Source of the DNA: Physcomitrium patens
Lineage: Eukaryota; Streptophyta; Bryopsida; Funariales; Funariaceae
Length of the DNA: 64,000 bases
NCBI RefSeq assembly: GCF_000002425.4
Contig: NC_037267.1
Span: 9,685,398-9,749,397, forward strand
Reading direction: 5' to 3'
The notes below the pieces were generated by a model, which saw nothing but the letters and a program-made list of their open reading frames with translations, searched no databases and was not told the DNA's origin. The translations under genes and the position numbers were made by a program. Below, piece after piece: positions 1-11,757 of the stretch; position 1 is the stretch's first letter, and every line of letters starts with the position of its first letter.

Positions 1-640
1 TCCTCGGCGACGGCGCTTAAAATATAATTATCATTTTACTTAGCCTACAAATTCTTTTCAAAATAAACATGTATAGGGAAATTCGACTTAGGGAAAGACT
101 AAATACATGTGCTTACAAGTTAGGGTCACTCAATTAATTGTAATCCGAACCACTAAAAATATCAAGAAATACTACAATGCTTCCTTCCAGTAATAATACT
201 CCTTTATCAATTGATAACCACAATATGCAACCCTACACTCTCAAAAGACTGCTCAAAACACAATAATTTCTATCCAACACCAAGAAAATAGACTTCACTC
301 CAACCAATCTAGATCCACACAATTTCTGTAATTATAGACTTTCTTTGTCGAAACACACACACAACTCTCAATAAACAACAATCATAATCTTCCATTCATA
401 ATCAATCTTCCAATAACTTCTCATATACTTCAATCACATAATACTCCAATTACATAATCAATAACTCATAAATCAATCTCTAATTTATTCTACAGACTCA
501 CTTCTCAGTATTCAAAAACTATCCATTACTCTTCAACAACAAAGAAAACAAAGAAACAAAGAGGCAACGCCAAGCTTAACCCCGACTCATGACTATCACA
601 GTTTGGCACCCCAACAAACTTCTACAATTCTTATATAATT
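1..640 (-). mobile_element. Possible LTR with tRNA-Asp-like primer site (left edge)
   Basis: Read on the minus strand, the first 18 bases contain GCGCCGTCGCCGAGGA, which resembles the primer-binding site complementary to the 3' end of plant tRNA-Asp used by several plant gypsy lineages. The expected TGG start would here be TAA. If this is right, the AT-rich DNA to its right is the 5' LTR of a minus-strand element whose body lies left of the window. The outer LTR end is not resolved. This is inference from one motif. Confidence 0.3.
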
Positions 641-955
641 GCTACTGATTTTTAGATTCTAATTGTAATCCTATAATAATCACTTTTAATAACTAAATTA
701 ACCATTTGTCCTCCTGAACCAAATATTCTATGAATTATTAGTCTATTTTATCAATATCTTATAAAAATAAACTAATATCTATTCTATACACTATTTATTT
801 TGATATAATTTTTTCAAGTATATGAACAAATATTTTATTTATTATATTAGATAGAATCTTTATAATGATTCTAGTAAATCAATTTTTTAAAAAAACTTCT
901 TTATTATAAATAAAAATTATTTATTTTAAAATATCACTTATAATCATATGCATGT
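641..955. other. AT-rich spacer, no gene seen
   Basis: Very AT-rich sequence with no open frame of note and no repeat I can match elsewhere in the window. Confidence 0.5.
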
Positions 956-2273
956 TGTCATATTACATATTGTCTTGCTTGAGAATGCACTGTGCACCTA
1001 GTTGTGGAAATTGAGGTTGCATTTCACAAATATCCAAAAAATCTTGATAGGTTTCATCCATATGAGAAGAATATAATCCAAATTTCGATTCAAAAGTACT
1101 AAAAAATACTCTTCTTAATAGCCTCAATTACTCATAAACCTCAATTACCTTGTTACTTTCATATTTAAGTAATTTAGATTTTTCTTATAAGCCCCAATCC
1201 TAATTACTAAGCTTTAAGAAGTTGTAACTTCTAATCTGACCATCTACTTGATATAAAATTTTGCATGCAATTGTCAATTTAAATCTTCTATATGCTCAAG
1301 AATTTTCAGCCCAATCTAATTTATAGATTGTGAAAAAACCTCCAAAAATTGCACTAATGTCACTCGGGTGCCAACTTAAAAAGTAGAGTAAAAATCCTAG
1401 GAGAGATTTTTCCTTCTCAAAGTGTTAACTTTAACTCAAAATTAGTATGCACTTTGATCTTCAAGTCATTCAACACCATACCAAATTACACCTTGATCTA
1501 ACGTGTAGATCTCTTGATATTACAAAAATCCTATTCAACCTCAAATTGCCAACTTTTGAAACCCTCTTATGCTAAAAATCAAATATTTCTAAACAACACC
1601 ATTAGATTATCACAAAAATTTGTATACACTTAGTATACTCAATAATCCAAATAATATCAAATTTTGAACCATAGCCATTACACCAATTGTACGAACTAGC
1701 CAAAATTGCTAGGCATAATTATATTATATAAAATCCAAATCACCAATACAAACCCTGACTTTGAATAATAATTGCTAAATCCTCAAAAATCCAAAAAAAA
1801 AAATTCTTATGCCTTTGGAAAGAGCTTCAAGTTAGCTCTCAAATTATAACCTCTGATCTTTGAATGAAACTCTAATTTATCTTAAATAATCATTTTAATG
1901 ACGAAAGATATGATTTTGACCTTGTTTCACAAACGGTCAATCCTTGGATATCAATCTAATCTATCCTAAGGATTTTTTAGTCCTATCCTCAACTTGACCC
2001 TAGTATCAACCATTTCAACCATTTATCTCTTCTAACCTGATTTTAACAATTGAAGGCCTTTTTAAGGCAGTAAAAGTGGTTCTTTATCCTAGAGGGTAAA
2101 AATACTAATTAAATTTTATTTACTTGCTATTAAGACAAGAAAATAGGCTAAGAGGCTTTCATAAAAGCCTTATTAAAATATTTTGAATTCTTGTTGAACT
2201 AATATAATAGAATATTAATTAAAAAAATATTTTTAGTCATATTTTCATGATATAATCATGTCACAACACAACA
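956..2273 (-). mobile_element. Solo LTR related to family C (minus)
   Basis: It begins TGTCATATTAC and ends ..CACAACACAACA. The left third matches in reverse complement the 3' end of the family C LTRs (around 50290-50345 and 57905-57958, shared core GAGAATGCACT). The middle matches 39280-39950 in the same orientation. No internal coding region is attached, so a solo LTR is the simplest reading. The flanking pentamers ATGTT and ACGTT differ by one C/T change and may be a decayed target-site duplication. Confidence 0.6.
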
Positions 2274-2431
2274 ACGTTAAATAAAATATGACTCTTTAAT
2301 AATAACATACTTTAGATATAACAAAACATTTGAACTTATTTCAAGAGATTTGTTTTAGCTTCAAATATAAAAAGAAGTTGAAGTATTTTTTTTTATTCAT
2401 ATAATCCATATTCTTAAATAAAGGCTCTATA

Positions 2432-2970
2432 TATTATAAACATACATATAATTATCTTGATAATATAAATAAGTAGAAGTAGATAAAAATAAGTTAATTT
2501 GATAATATCTTGTAGAGAAGCTTCCTAAAAGCTTTATAAACATAATTTCACCTTTATATATATGTAGGTGATTGATTGGTTAGAAACTTGGCTAACAAGT
2601 TAGCCATGTATGACATGTATTGATAGCTTGTAGTACAAGTTAATAATGTTACATATATATATAAAAAACTTGCCTTGTAAGTTAAGACATGTGTCTTGCA
2701 TATTAAACATATATTAGAATTCCTATGGAATATTATTATGTAGCTCTTAGGTAGATAATACATATAAAGATAAGAGTAAAGTCTTCTTTATTCTTGTCAA
2801 TTCTTTTCTTGCTTCTAGTCTAATCTCAAGAATCTTAAGTTTTTTAGTCTTTGACAATAGCCATTCCAATTTCTTATTAAATATATTTGCTTTTTTATTT
2901 CTAATTAGTCATTTTTTTTATTCAATTTTTTATTTGTTTATATATTTTTCTTGAGTTTTTGTCCTTGAAA
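2432..2970 (+). repeat. Family A copy 1, 5' LTR
   Basis: Aligns along its length with the LTRs at 8304, 23026 and 37995. Expected TGTCA start reads TATTA and TGACA end reads TGAAA, as in decayed copies. A TATA-like TACATATAA starts at 2759, and the predicted transcript start ATTCTTGTCAATT lies 31 bases further on at 2790. Confidence 0.8.
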
Positions 2971-2983
2971 AATTAACAAGAAT
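2971..2983 (+). promoter_or_regulatory. Candidate self-priming site, family A copy 1
   Basis: The bases directly after the LTR, AATTAACAAGAAT, are complementary (one T/C difference) to ATTCTTGTCAATT at 2790-2802, the predicted 5' end of the element's RNA. No TGG-starting tRNA primer site is visible here. The role is inferred from the Tf1/sushi self-priming mechanism. Confidence 0.5.
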
Positions 2984-3225
2984 CTTAATTCATTATTCTT
3001 GCCTTGTTTTTAGAAGTGAGTAGATTACTTCACTTCTATTATTATATTTTGAAGGTTGTACATTACTCAGTTTGAATTAATATTTACTTTTTAAACATTG
3101 TTTTTTTTTAAAGATAGTAGATTATCCTTTTTATATAAATTCTTATTTGGTATTAAAGATTATAGATAACCATCCTTTAATTTGATTTAGGGATTTATTA
3201 AATTATTTTTAAATAAAAAAAAGTC

Positions 3226-4270
3226 ATGAATGCTATATTTGGCCGAAGTGAGAATAAATTTGCAACTATTGCAAATCTTCACAAGCTTATAAATACTCTT
3301 AAGATGGAAATTTCATGCATTATCAATATTAACTATAAAATTACTATTCTTATACCTATGAAAAAATTCAAGAGTCTATGCTAAGAAGTTGAGCAGTTAA
3401 AAAAAATAAGTAGATTGACCTCGCAACCAAATCTAGAAAGTCTTGCTTTTACAAACACAAAAGAAATAAGAATTAATATGCTCAAGAAGTTTAATGGAAC
3501 AAAATCAAAATTTTGAAGATTATTGCAATTAGTTAAGCTGTATCTAAGATTGTATCTTTTCCAATATCCTGATGGATTTATTCAAATTGAATTTATAGTC
3601 ACACTTCTATCTAGAATTATTTTTTTAAAATTTTTACCTTTAATGGAAAAGGATTCATGGCTCTTTTGTGATTTGAATTCATTTCTACAAGTGTTCACAA
3701 CAACATTTAAAAATAATGATTTAAAAAGAATATTAGAAATAAAGCCATTATTTTTATGACAAGGATTATAATTATCTATCATATGTACTAATGAATTTCA
3801 AAACTTTTCTTATGATGTAGATTTGAATGACAAAGCCCTTATCAATAAATTTTGATATGGATTCAAAGTTAAAATTAAAGTTCTATTATGGATAATTTTA
3901 AAAATAAATTCTTTAGAAAAATTTATTCCTTAAGCCATTATACACAACAATTGATTATTTGAAAGGCATCAAGAAAAAAAAATTGGCTATATAAGAATAA
4001 ATCTAGTAATGAAAAAAGCTCCTAAGTTTTATAAAACTTATTCATCAAGGCCAAAATTAATGGAAATTGATATTGTATGTTTTAAATCTCTATAAGTAAA
4101 AAAAGACTCAACATTATAAAGAAAATTTCTGCTTGTATTGTAGAGAAGCTAAAGAAACTACTCAATATAGTTCCAAATAAAAATACAATTAAAAAATGAT
4201 GAATACAATTGTCAAGGAAGACAATGTGTCAAAAAATGAATCTCTTTAGCTACAAAAGGAATTCTATACC
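3226..4270 (+). pseudogene. Family A copy 1 gag relic
   Basis: The frame starts at ATG 3226 and can be followed in pieces, matching the gag at 23799-24750 and the copies at 38819 and 40865. The capsid-like part lies around 3480-3960, and a C2HC zinc-knuckle relic lies near 4126-4180, where the histidine and last cysteine positions are no longer His and Cys. Many in-frame stops are present. In a live element this would be the nucleocapsid polyprotein that packages the RNA. Confidence 0.7.
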
Positions 4271-4289
4271 TAGAATCATATACAACATT

Positions 4290-4860
4290 TAATAAAGTTC
4301 CTATTCTCTTATCAAATATTTTACTTTGTTTTATAGTAGATGTATATTAAGGACTTAAAAATCATAAAGTCTTTATTTTATTAGATTTAAGAGCCTCATC
4401 TTATATTTTAGACAAATTCTTTGTCAAGAAATAAAAAATATCTTTAGTCAAGAAAGCTAAATCTATATATATATATAAAATTCATAGGTGGTCATTTTTT
4501 ATCTTTTAAAGATGTTACCTAAAAGACTATTTTTTTAGATATAAGAATTAATGATCAAAATAACATATTAATATTTGATGTGATAAGATTTTTCTTTAAT
4601 CTAATTATTTTAGGATTATTACGGTTAAATGAATATAACCTTCAAATAGAAGAGATTTCTTGGAACCTTGAATTTTTTTATAATTTAATTAAAAATTCGA
4701 TTAGTGAAGTAGAAATACTTGAGTCTAATATAACCAAATCCCTATTAGCAAATGCAAGTGCTTTAACACATAAGGCAAAAGAAAGATCATCTTTTGCTAT
4801 ATACACTATATATATTTTTGATGGCAAAAAGACATCAAGTAGTATTTTCAGCTAATATCA
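4290..4860 (+). pseudogene. Family A copy 1 protease relic
   Basis: Matches the protease region at 24830-25330. The catalytic segment (Asp-Ser-Gly in the related copy at 23-25 kb) is altered here to a Leu-Arg-Ala-Ser reading. A longer open piece, 4580-4855, covers the C-terminal part and the linker into RT. Non-functional as written. Confidence 0.6.
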
Positions 4861-4919
4861 AGATTTTCAAATAATTTTGAAAAAAAAATTATAAATACTC
4901 TTTAAGAGCATTGACCTTA

Positions 4920-6110
4920 TGATTAATTAATTGATCTTCAAGAAAGAGCTCAACTACCATCCAGGCCAATCTACAACTTATCGAATAATAAGTTGGTTGC
5001 ACTAAAAGAATTCATTAATAAAAACTTAGCTAAGAACTTTATATGCCATTTAATATCTCCAACAAGAGTTCTTATCTTGTTTGTAAAAAAAAATGATAGA
5101 TCTTTATGGATGTACATAAACTATTGAGAATTTTACAAGATTAATATGAATAATAGATATCTTTTATTTTTTATTTCAAGACTTTTTGATGAATTCAATT
5201 AAAAAAAGATTTGCACAAAAATAGATCTACAAAGAATATACAATGTGGTGCATGTTAATGAAGGAGATAAATTAAAGATTGCTTTTTGAACTAAATATGG
5301 ATATTTCAAATATAATGTCATGCCTTTTGGACTCACAAATATACCAATTCCTTTTCAACATCTTATGAATGATATTTTTTGTTAGTTCCTTGATAATTTT
5401 ATCATCTAAAATTTAGACCACATTCTTATCTATTCTAAGAATATAAAAAAATTTAAAATTTATATTTTTTGTGTATTATAAATACTTAAAGATACAAAAT
5501 TATATACCAAAGTAGTAAAATATATATTCCATACTACTTAAGTTGACTTCTTAGAATACATCATTTTCAAAAAAGGTCTTATGATGGATTCTAAGAAGTT
5601 TTAAACTATCATAGATTAGAAGATTTTAAAAATAGTAATAAATATGGAATATTTTTTAACCTTTGTCAATTACTTTTGAATCTTCATCAATTTTTTTTTC
5701 AAATAATAGCTCTATTTATACATTTGACTTATTAAGATAAATTTTAATGGATTAAAGAAGCCAAAATATTTTTTGATACTTTGAAAAAGAATTATTTTTA
5801 CATTAAATTTGTATCACATTAATTTTTTAGAAGCATTTTTTATGAAAATAGATGCATTAGTCTTTGCATTAGATGTGGTATTATTACAAATAAAAAAATG
5901 ATAAATTCCATCTAATAGCTTTTTATTTTAAGAAATTTTTAATAATAAAGATTATTTATAAAATCCATAATAAAGAACTTAAAATTATAGATTCTTATCA
6001 AAACTAATGTCACTATCTAGAAGGCACCTTTAATCCAATCATTGTATATATAGATTACAACAACCTTAAGTATTTTATATCAATATACATATCAAATTGT
6101 TGACAAGCTT
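4920..6110 (+). pseudogene. Family A copy 1 reverse transcriptase / RNase H relic
   Basis: The RT start (around 4960-5100), the FGLTN-type segment (around 5325) and the catalytic region (around 5395-5450) can be recognised across several frames. The Asp-Asp of the YxDD box reads Asp-His here. RNase H-like sequence follows from about 5740 to 6110. Multiple stops and frameshifts show long inactivity. Confidence 0.65.
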
Positions 6111-6219
6111 GTTGGAATATGTTATTACTAAGATTCAACATCAAAATGCATATTAACATAGAAATGCAATAAAGTTTATCAAATACATTTTTTAGGCTTT
6201 TTTTTTTATCTTGGATCAA

Positions 6220-7260
6220 AAGAAAGAAATATAGTTTTTCATCAATAAAGAATGGTCATCTTAAAGTCCAAGGAATTTCATCTTTCAGCAATCAAATCAA
6301 TATTGACTATTGATTTAATATTTGCAAAGAAAGTTTAATCAACTATGCCTTTTGATCTTCTTGGTCATGATATTAAAAATACTTCTTTTAAGTCTCATGA
6401 TACTTCTAAGTTTGAGTTAAAAAAAATCTACTCTATTTTTAAGCTTGTTTATATGTGCCAAAAGAAAAAGCTCATTTAATTATTTTGAAGTTGATCTCAA
6501 CTTCTCAGTAGCATAATATTTTAGATTAAACAAGAGATTAGAGCTTATATCTAGAGATTTTTGGAGGTGGCAAACATAGGAGGTTGTGAAAGACTTTGTA
6601 TAATCATGAGACATTTTCTTACAGCCAAAAACTTCTTGTCATTGATTCTATGGACTTCTTTATTCATTGCCTATACCAAAATAATCATAGTTTTTTGTTT
6701 CTATAGATTTTATTATAGAGCTTTGAAGTTCAAATTCATATGATTCTATATTTATGAAAGTAAATCGTTTTATCAAAATGACATATTTTGTATTATATAT
6801 AGTATCTATTTTGGATAGAGAAATAATTAAGTTCCTTTTTTACAACATCTATTGCTATCATGGATTGCCAAAAGTTATTATATTAAATAAAAAAATATAA
6901 TTTGTATTAATATTTTAAAAAATAATAATAAAGATATTAAAAGTAGATATAAAATTATCTTTTATCTTTAAACTAATGAACAAACAAAATGGGTGAATTA
7001 AATTCTAGAATAATATTTGAGGTGTATCATCAACTATCATCAAGATATTTGGATAATTCTTTTTTCATTGATAGAATTTATGTACAATAATTTAATACGT
7101 TTTTTTACTCAACAATTTTTTTTTATTAATTATGGTTATCATTTATCACTTAATACTTTTGATTTTTTAAAAATTAATAATCTCCAACAAAAGATTTAAT
7201 AAATCATTTGGCAAAGTTACATGCAATAATGAAGGCACAGTTAAAAGAAGATTAAGAATA
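6220..7260 (+). pseudogene. Family A copy 1 integrase relic
   Basis: Contains the zinc-binding N-terminal region (around 6530-6640), the core with a recognisable ..ISMDFI.. type segment (around 6690) and the conserved stretch encoding the third acidic region, then open pieces at 7017-7199 (NYHQD, NYGYHL). It aligns with 58010-58740. Stops and frameshifts abound. In a live element it inserts the cDNA into chromatin. Confidence 0.65.
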
Positions 7261-7529
7261 ACAAAAGATCAATGTAAATACCTATCATAAGGAAAAACTA
7301 TAATTCAATGTTGTTGACAAGGTATGGTGACTTTGTTGCAATATTATAACTATGTCTTTGTAGTAAGCTAGATTGTTGTAGACTTAGATCTTTTTTATTT
7401 ATAAATAAATCAATTTAATTTATTATTGATTACACCTACAAGAATTAATGAAGATCCATCTAGTATTTCAAGTATACGTTCTTAAACTAGACAAGATAAT
7501 TGATAAAGCAAGAAGATGAGAAGTGGCAC

Positions 7530-7725
7530 CTCTTTCTATAGAAGTAGATATTAATAAAGAGTTTGAAGTTGAAAAAGTCTTAAACTTAAGATAACACTAA
7601 AATAGGTTAAAATATCCTATTCATTCAAGCAGATATGATATTAGTGAATGCACATGGAAGTCAATTAAAAAACTAGCAAATAAAACAAAAAATATTGATA
7701 TTTTTCATCAAAAAATATCCGTCAA
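7530..7725 (+). pseudogene. Family A copy 1 chromodomain relic
   Basis: The reading frame shows an E-F-E-V-E-K-V-L start, then YPIHS, YDISECTW and a closing FHQKYP, which is the chromodomain pattern found at the C terminus of chromoviral integrases, where it guides insertion to marked chromatin. One or more stops interrupt it. The same domain recurs at 60365-60555. Confidence 0.7.
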
Positions 7726-8290
7726 AATAAAGATGAAGGATATAAAAACTTTGCTATAAAAGAACCATAGTTTTGAAAGAAATTACATTCAACCTCCTAT
7801 TCTTATTTGTAGTTTTTGTATACTTATAGCATTAAAGAGATGGAGAATTAATAGCCAACATATTCACCTTAAGAGATTTTATTTTTTGATTTATTGGATA
7901 AGACATTACAATTATTACAACCTTCAAAACTACATAATCAAGATGAAGGCCTTTAAGAATGACATATTCTTCTTCAAATAGATGGCAAGATAAAAAAAAA
8001 ATTGTATCACAACTTTAGAAGAGACTCTTCATCTTTGGTGATTTTATTAGAAATAGGAACAAATTCTATTAGTATTATAAATATTTTATTTGAAGAAAGT
8101 AATAAAGGCCTTAGTAATGATTGAATAACATGGTGGTCTTTCTGCTTTGGAATGACATATTATCAATGGTTAAGAAGACTTGTTGACTACCTTTAAAGAA
8201 AATAAAAATCAAAATATGGAATAAATATAATTCATGACATCTTGGATGTCATCAACATGTGATCATTGCTCCTCATAGAACTTGTTCTCA
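7726..8290 (+). other. Family A copy 1, 3' untranslated region
   Basis: Sequence between the chromodomain and the purine tract, with no recognisable domain. It may hold remnants of an extended pol C terminus. Confidence 0.4.
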
Positions 8291-8303
8291 AAAAGGGAGG
8301 TAA
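8291..8303 (+). promoter_or_regulatory. Polypurine tract, family A copy 1
   Basis: AAAAGGGAGGTAA lies directly before the 3' LTR, the expected place for the plus-strand primer. Confidence 0.6.
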
Positions 8304-10060
8304 TATCATAAACATACTTATAATTACTCAGATAATATAAATAAGTAAAAATATATAAAAGTAGTTAGTTTGATAATATCTTATAGAGAAGCTTTTTAGA
8401 GGCCTTATAGATGTATTTCACTTTTATATATTTATAGGTGATTAAAAGGTTAAAAACTTGGTTAATAAATTAGAAAATTATTATATATTTTAGTAATTTA
8501 TCATATAAGCTAATAATATAGCATACATATAATAAAATTATCTTCTAAATTAAAACACATATTTTGTAAATTAGACATGTATTAGAGATCTTATTGTGAA
8601 TCATTAAATTGACTCACTAGTTGTTTTAAGACAAAAGAATGCATATAAAGTATCCAAAATTATAATTTTTAGGTAGAGATGTACTTAGAAGATATTAAAT
8701 AAAGGAGAATAGTAATAGTGGAGAAGTAATGGAGTCTTAGTAAGACTTGAAGGTAATTATCTTAATTGATTTAGTATTTATTATTTATTATTGAGTATTG
8801 AGAAATATTTACTAAGATCAATATTTATATTGGCCTCCTATCTATAAAAATTATTTATAAGAAAAACTATAAATATTAGTTAGTAGTTAGAAGAAGCATG
8901 AGAAAGAACCTCATGTCTTTTTAATTAGTTATATAAAAAATAAGATTTATAATAGATTTAAATTAATTTTATTACTAAAAAACTCATCAAGATAAGAAAT
9001 TATATTCTTAAAGTAATATTAGTATTATAAAACCATTATAGGAATTTTAGAATTTATTTAGAATTTATTTAGATTTATTTAAGAATTTTTAGAGCAATTT
9101 CTAAGACTTTGGTCAAAATAAGTTTTATCACCTTGGGAGCCATTATGAAGAAATGAAGCAAGATTCAAAGGCAATACAAGGATCTTCGGCTAAAAGGGTA
9201 TTTTTAAACACCATGTTAAAGTCAAAAATTCAAAAAAATGAGTTTTACTAGTAGAAAATAGAAGGACCAGCAGTTAGTCTAGTTCTTACAAGAAAGGAGG
9301 TGTACAAATCCCATTTGGATTGTAGCACCTTGGATATAGGTAGGAAGATAAGACTAAGGCTTCAAGGCCTCTTTAGACAACCAATATATACTACTTGTGA
9401 GCCTTGGTGAGGCTCGAACTCCTAATCTCTTAAGCAAGTTACCTTTGAGGAAAAATTATTTACTTAACTTTTCATTCATTTATTTGTAAAGTTATTTTTC
9501 AAATCTTCATAACTTACTCATAATAACTCGGATTTATACATTTCTTACACCATTGAAAAGATAAAAAAATTAAAATTTTAAAAATATATTTTTAAACTTT
9601 TATTTTTTATTTTTTATTAGATGAAAACTCGGTGAATAGACTATGACTAGTTTGATAGTATACAATTTCTTGATTGCACTTGTTCTACTTATTTTGTATA
9701 TTGCTCCTTTTATTTTTGTTTTTGCTACTTTTACTTTATACCACCTATTGTAAGAAATTTTTAATTGAGGCGATCTTATAATTGGATTAAAGAGTGAATT
9801 TTATACTCACACTTATAGAATATTGTCATTGAGCTCTTACATAGATAATATATATAGAAGTAAGAATAAAGCTTTCTTGATTCTTATCAACTTTTTTCTT
9901 CCTTATAGTATAATTTTAAAAATCTTTAATTTTCTAGTATTTGACAATAGTCATTCCAATTTCTTATTAAATATATTTACTTTCTTATTTTTAGTTTATC
10001 ATTTCTCTTTGATTCATTTCTTACTTGTTTACATTTTTTTTTGAGTTCTTATCTTTGATA
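8304..10060 (+). repeat. Family A copy 1, 3' LTR (interrupted)
   Basis: Pieces 8304-8594 and 9812-10060 together align with the family A LTR. The TATA-like and start regions lie in the right piece (ATTCTTATCAAC near 9880). The middle is a family D insertion. Confidence 0.8.
8595..9811 (+). mobile_element. Family D solo LTR with 5-bp target duplication
   Basis: Starts TGTGAATC and ends ACTCACA, giving short inverted ends, and is flanked on both sides by CTTAT (8590-8594 and 9812-9816). It is 1217 bp, lacks coding sequence and interrupts the 3' LTR of family A copy 1. Other copies: 44263-45462 (minus) and a 3' part at 29300-29795. Confidence 0.85.
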
Positions 10061-11223
10061 AAAAGTTGTCATATTAGAAAGTACTATAATATATAAAAAT
10101 AGTATGAAATTTTATAAAATTATAAATTATAATTAAAAATAAAATAAAATAAAATAAAATATTTATCTAATTTGTTTAATTTTATAGTTTAAATTTTATA
10201 ATTAAAAATAGAAGTTGTAGGATTTATTAGTAAAGAGTTTAAAAGGGCTTTGGTATCAAAAGTATAATATTTTTATTTTTAGGCCATTATATATAGGTAG
10301 ATAAAGTAAGTAATAAAGGACTTCATTTCTATTGGTTGAAAGTCATGCTTAATAGACTTCAAGATGTTGTTTGAAACTATACTAGAATTTGAAACTATTT
10401 TAAAGTAGTCCATTCAAAGAAAAGTAGACAATTTGAGGCAAGGCAAGTCATTCAAAGTTTGGAGGTTGGATTTAAAAATCTTGTATTCTAGATTAGAATT
10501 TGGATGAAAAAAATATATGATTTGGGATTTTGATGAGTAAGATATGGTTGTTTGAAGTTAGAATATAAATTTGGTATCTATTATTATTCTTTTAAGTATA
10601 TAGAGAATTATAGGAAGGTATTTAATAATCAAAAAATAAGATTTGAAAGCTGACTTGAAAAACTATATATCGTGTGAAAAATTTCATGTATTTCAATCAA
10701 ATCCAAATAAGAAAGAGTTGTTTGAATTAATAATTCAAAATTAGAATTTATAAGTGAATTAGGCCATATCATAGAAGTTTTGTTATTAGAATTAGGCCTT
10801 TTCATAGAAGTTTTGAATTAGGCCATATCTTAAGTTTTTGAACAAATTTTTTGACTCAAAATTTCTACAAGTATAGATGATTTTGTTAAAAAGTTGTATA
10901 TAAAAAATTCATAGTATTTGAGTATTGGATTTTTGAAATATGATGGAATTAGTGTGTAGATGACTAAAAATTGATATTTTTAATACTTGCTAAAAATTAG
11001 GCAATATCCAAATATTTTTAATAAATTTATAACTGATTTTTTTTTATAGAAGTAGTTTAAAATATAAGACAATTTATAAAGAAGTTTGAATCCAACTAGA
11101 TAATTAATTTAAAAGTTATTAGATAATACAAATTTGGAAGGAATTTTGATAAGAATAGAAGTGGTTTTAGGATATTCAATTACATTTTGAGAATTCTTAT
11201 GCATCCTAAAATTGTGTATTTGA
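10061..11223. other. AT-rich spacer with a short degenerate repeat
   Basis: No gene. At 10756-10840 the motif GAATTAGGCC followed by CATAGAAGTTTTG occurs three times with spacings of 33 and 26 bases. The rest resembles LTR-type filler but matches nothing else clearly. Confidence 0.4.
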
Positions 11224-11310
11224 TGTAAATATATAATAGGCTATAGATAAGATATTTGATATATTAATGCATACAAATAGGTAGTTAGAGCCACGTTTAG
11301 AAAGTTTATA

Positions 11311-11333
11311 GAAGTTTCTAAAAGTTTCTAGAA
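11311..11333 (+). promoter_or_regulatory. Heat-shock-element-like array in chimeric LTR
   Basis: Five alternating units at 5-bp steps: GAA, TTC, AAA, TTC, GAA. Four of five match the nGAAn/nTTCn heat-shock-element rule. Function is inferred. Confidence 0.45.
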
Positions 11334-11556
11334 TTGAGATTAAATTAGTAGGTTATATAGAATCTACCATAGAACATTCTAAAAAGAACTGAGAACACTT
11401 ATCTAGGTAAAATCCACCATTAAAATCATTCTAAAAAGTTCCATGATGGTTGAACAAAGTATAAATAAGACTGGCCATGGCTATATATTGCATATATTGA
11501 CCACTTATTTTACAAGTTGATCATATGGTGCACATGTTGGAAACTTGCCTTACAAG

Positions 11557-11557
<1 letters not shown>

Positions 11558-11596
<39 letters not shown>
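11558..11596. repeat. (TA)n microsatellite
   Basis: Uninterrupted TA dinucleotides inside the chimeric LTR. Confidence 0.95.
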
Positions 11597-11599
<3 letters not shown>

Positions 11600-11757
11600 A
11601 AGTTGAACATGCATTAGATGATCTATAGAAGGTTGTAATATAGTTTTTTAGTTAGATAGTATATATATAGGCAAAAGTGAAACATTCTTTGTTCTTATTA
11701 ACTTCTTTGTTGCTTCAAGTGCAATTTCAAGAATTTGTATCTTAATTAACTTTGACA

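Larger units (their letters stand above)
2432..10060 (+). mobile_element. Ty3/gypsy chromovirus, family A copy 1 (decayed, near full length)
   Basis: An LTR retrotransposon with all expected parts in order: 5' LTR (2432-2970), gag, protease, reverse transcriptase, RNase H, integrase, chromodomain, a purine tract (AAAAGGGAGGTAA, 8291-8303) and a 3' LTR (8304-10060) split by a family D solo LTR. Every coding part carries numerous stops and frameshifts, so the copy is dead. The chromodomain and the domain order place it among chromoviruses. The protease/RT junction resembles the Tcn1-like lineage reported from mosses and fungi; that lineage call is from memory of the family. No matching target-site duplication was found. 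Confidence 0.85.
11224..11757 (+). repeat. Chimeric LTR: family B left half, family A right half
   Basis: From 11224 to about 11487 it follows the family B LTR, including the GAA/TTC array and AGTATAAATA..ACTGGCCA. From there it follows the family A LTR (..AACTTGCCTTACAAGTT.., the TATA-like region and TTTGACA end). A (TA)n run sits at 11558-11596. The bases after the LTR, AAATGATAAGAATC, again resemble the family A self-priming site. Confidence 0.6.

Noticed and set aside
9395..9440. tRNA-like B-box (AGGAGTTCGAGCCTCACCA on the minus strand)
   Set aside because: No A-box, anticodon stem or cloverleaf, and the same stretch recurs in family D LTR copies, so it belongs to the repeat.
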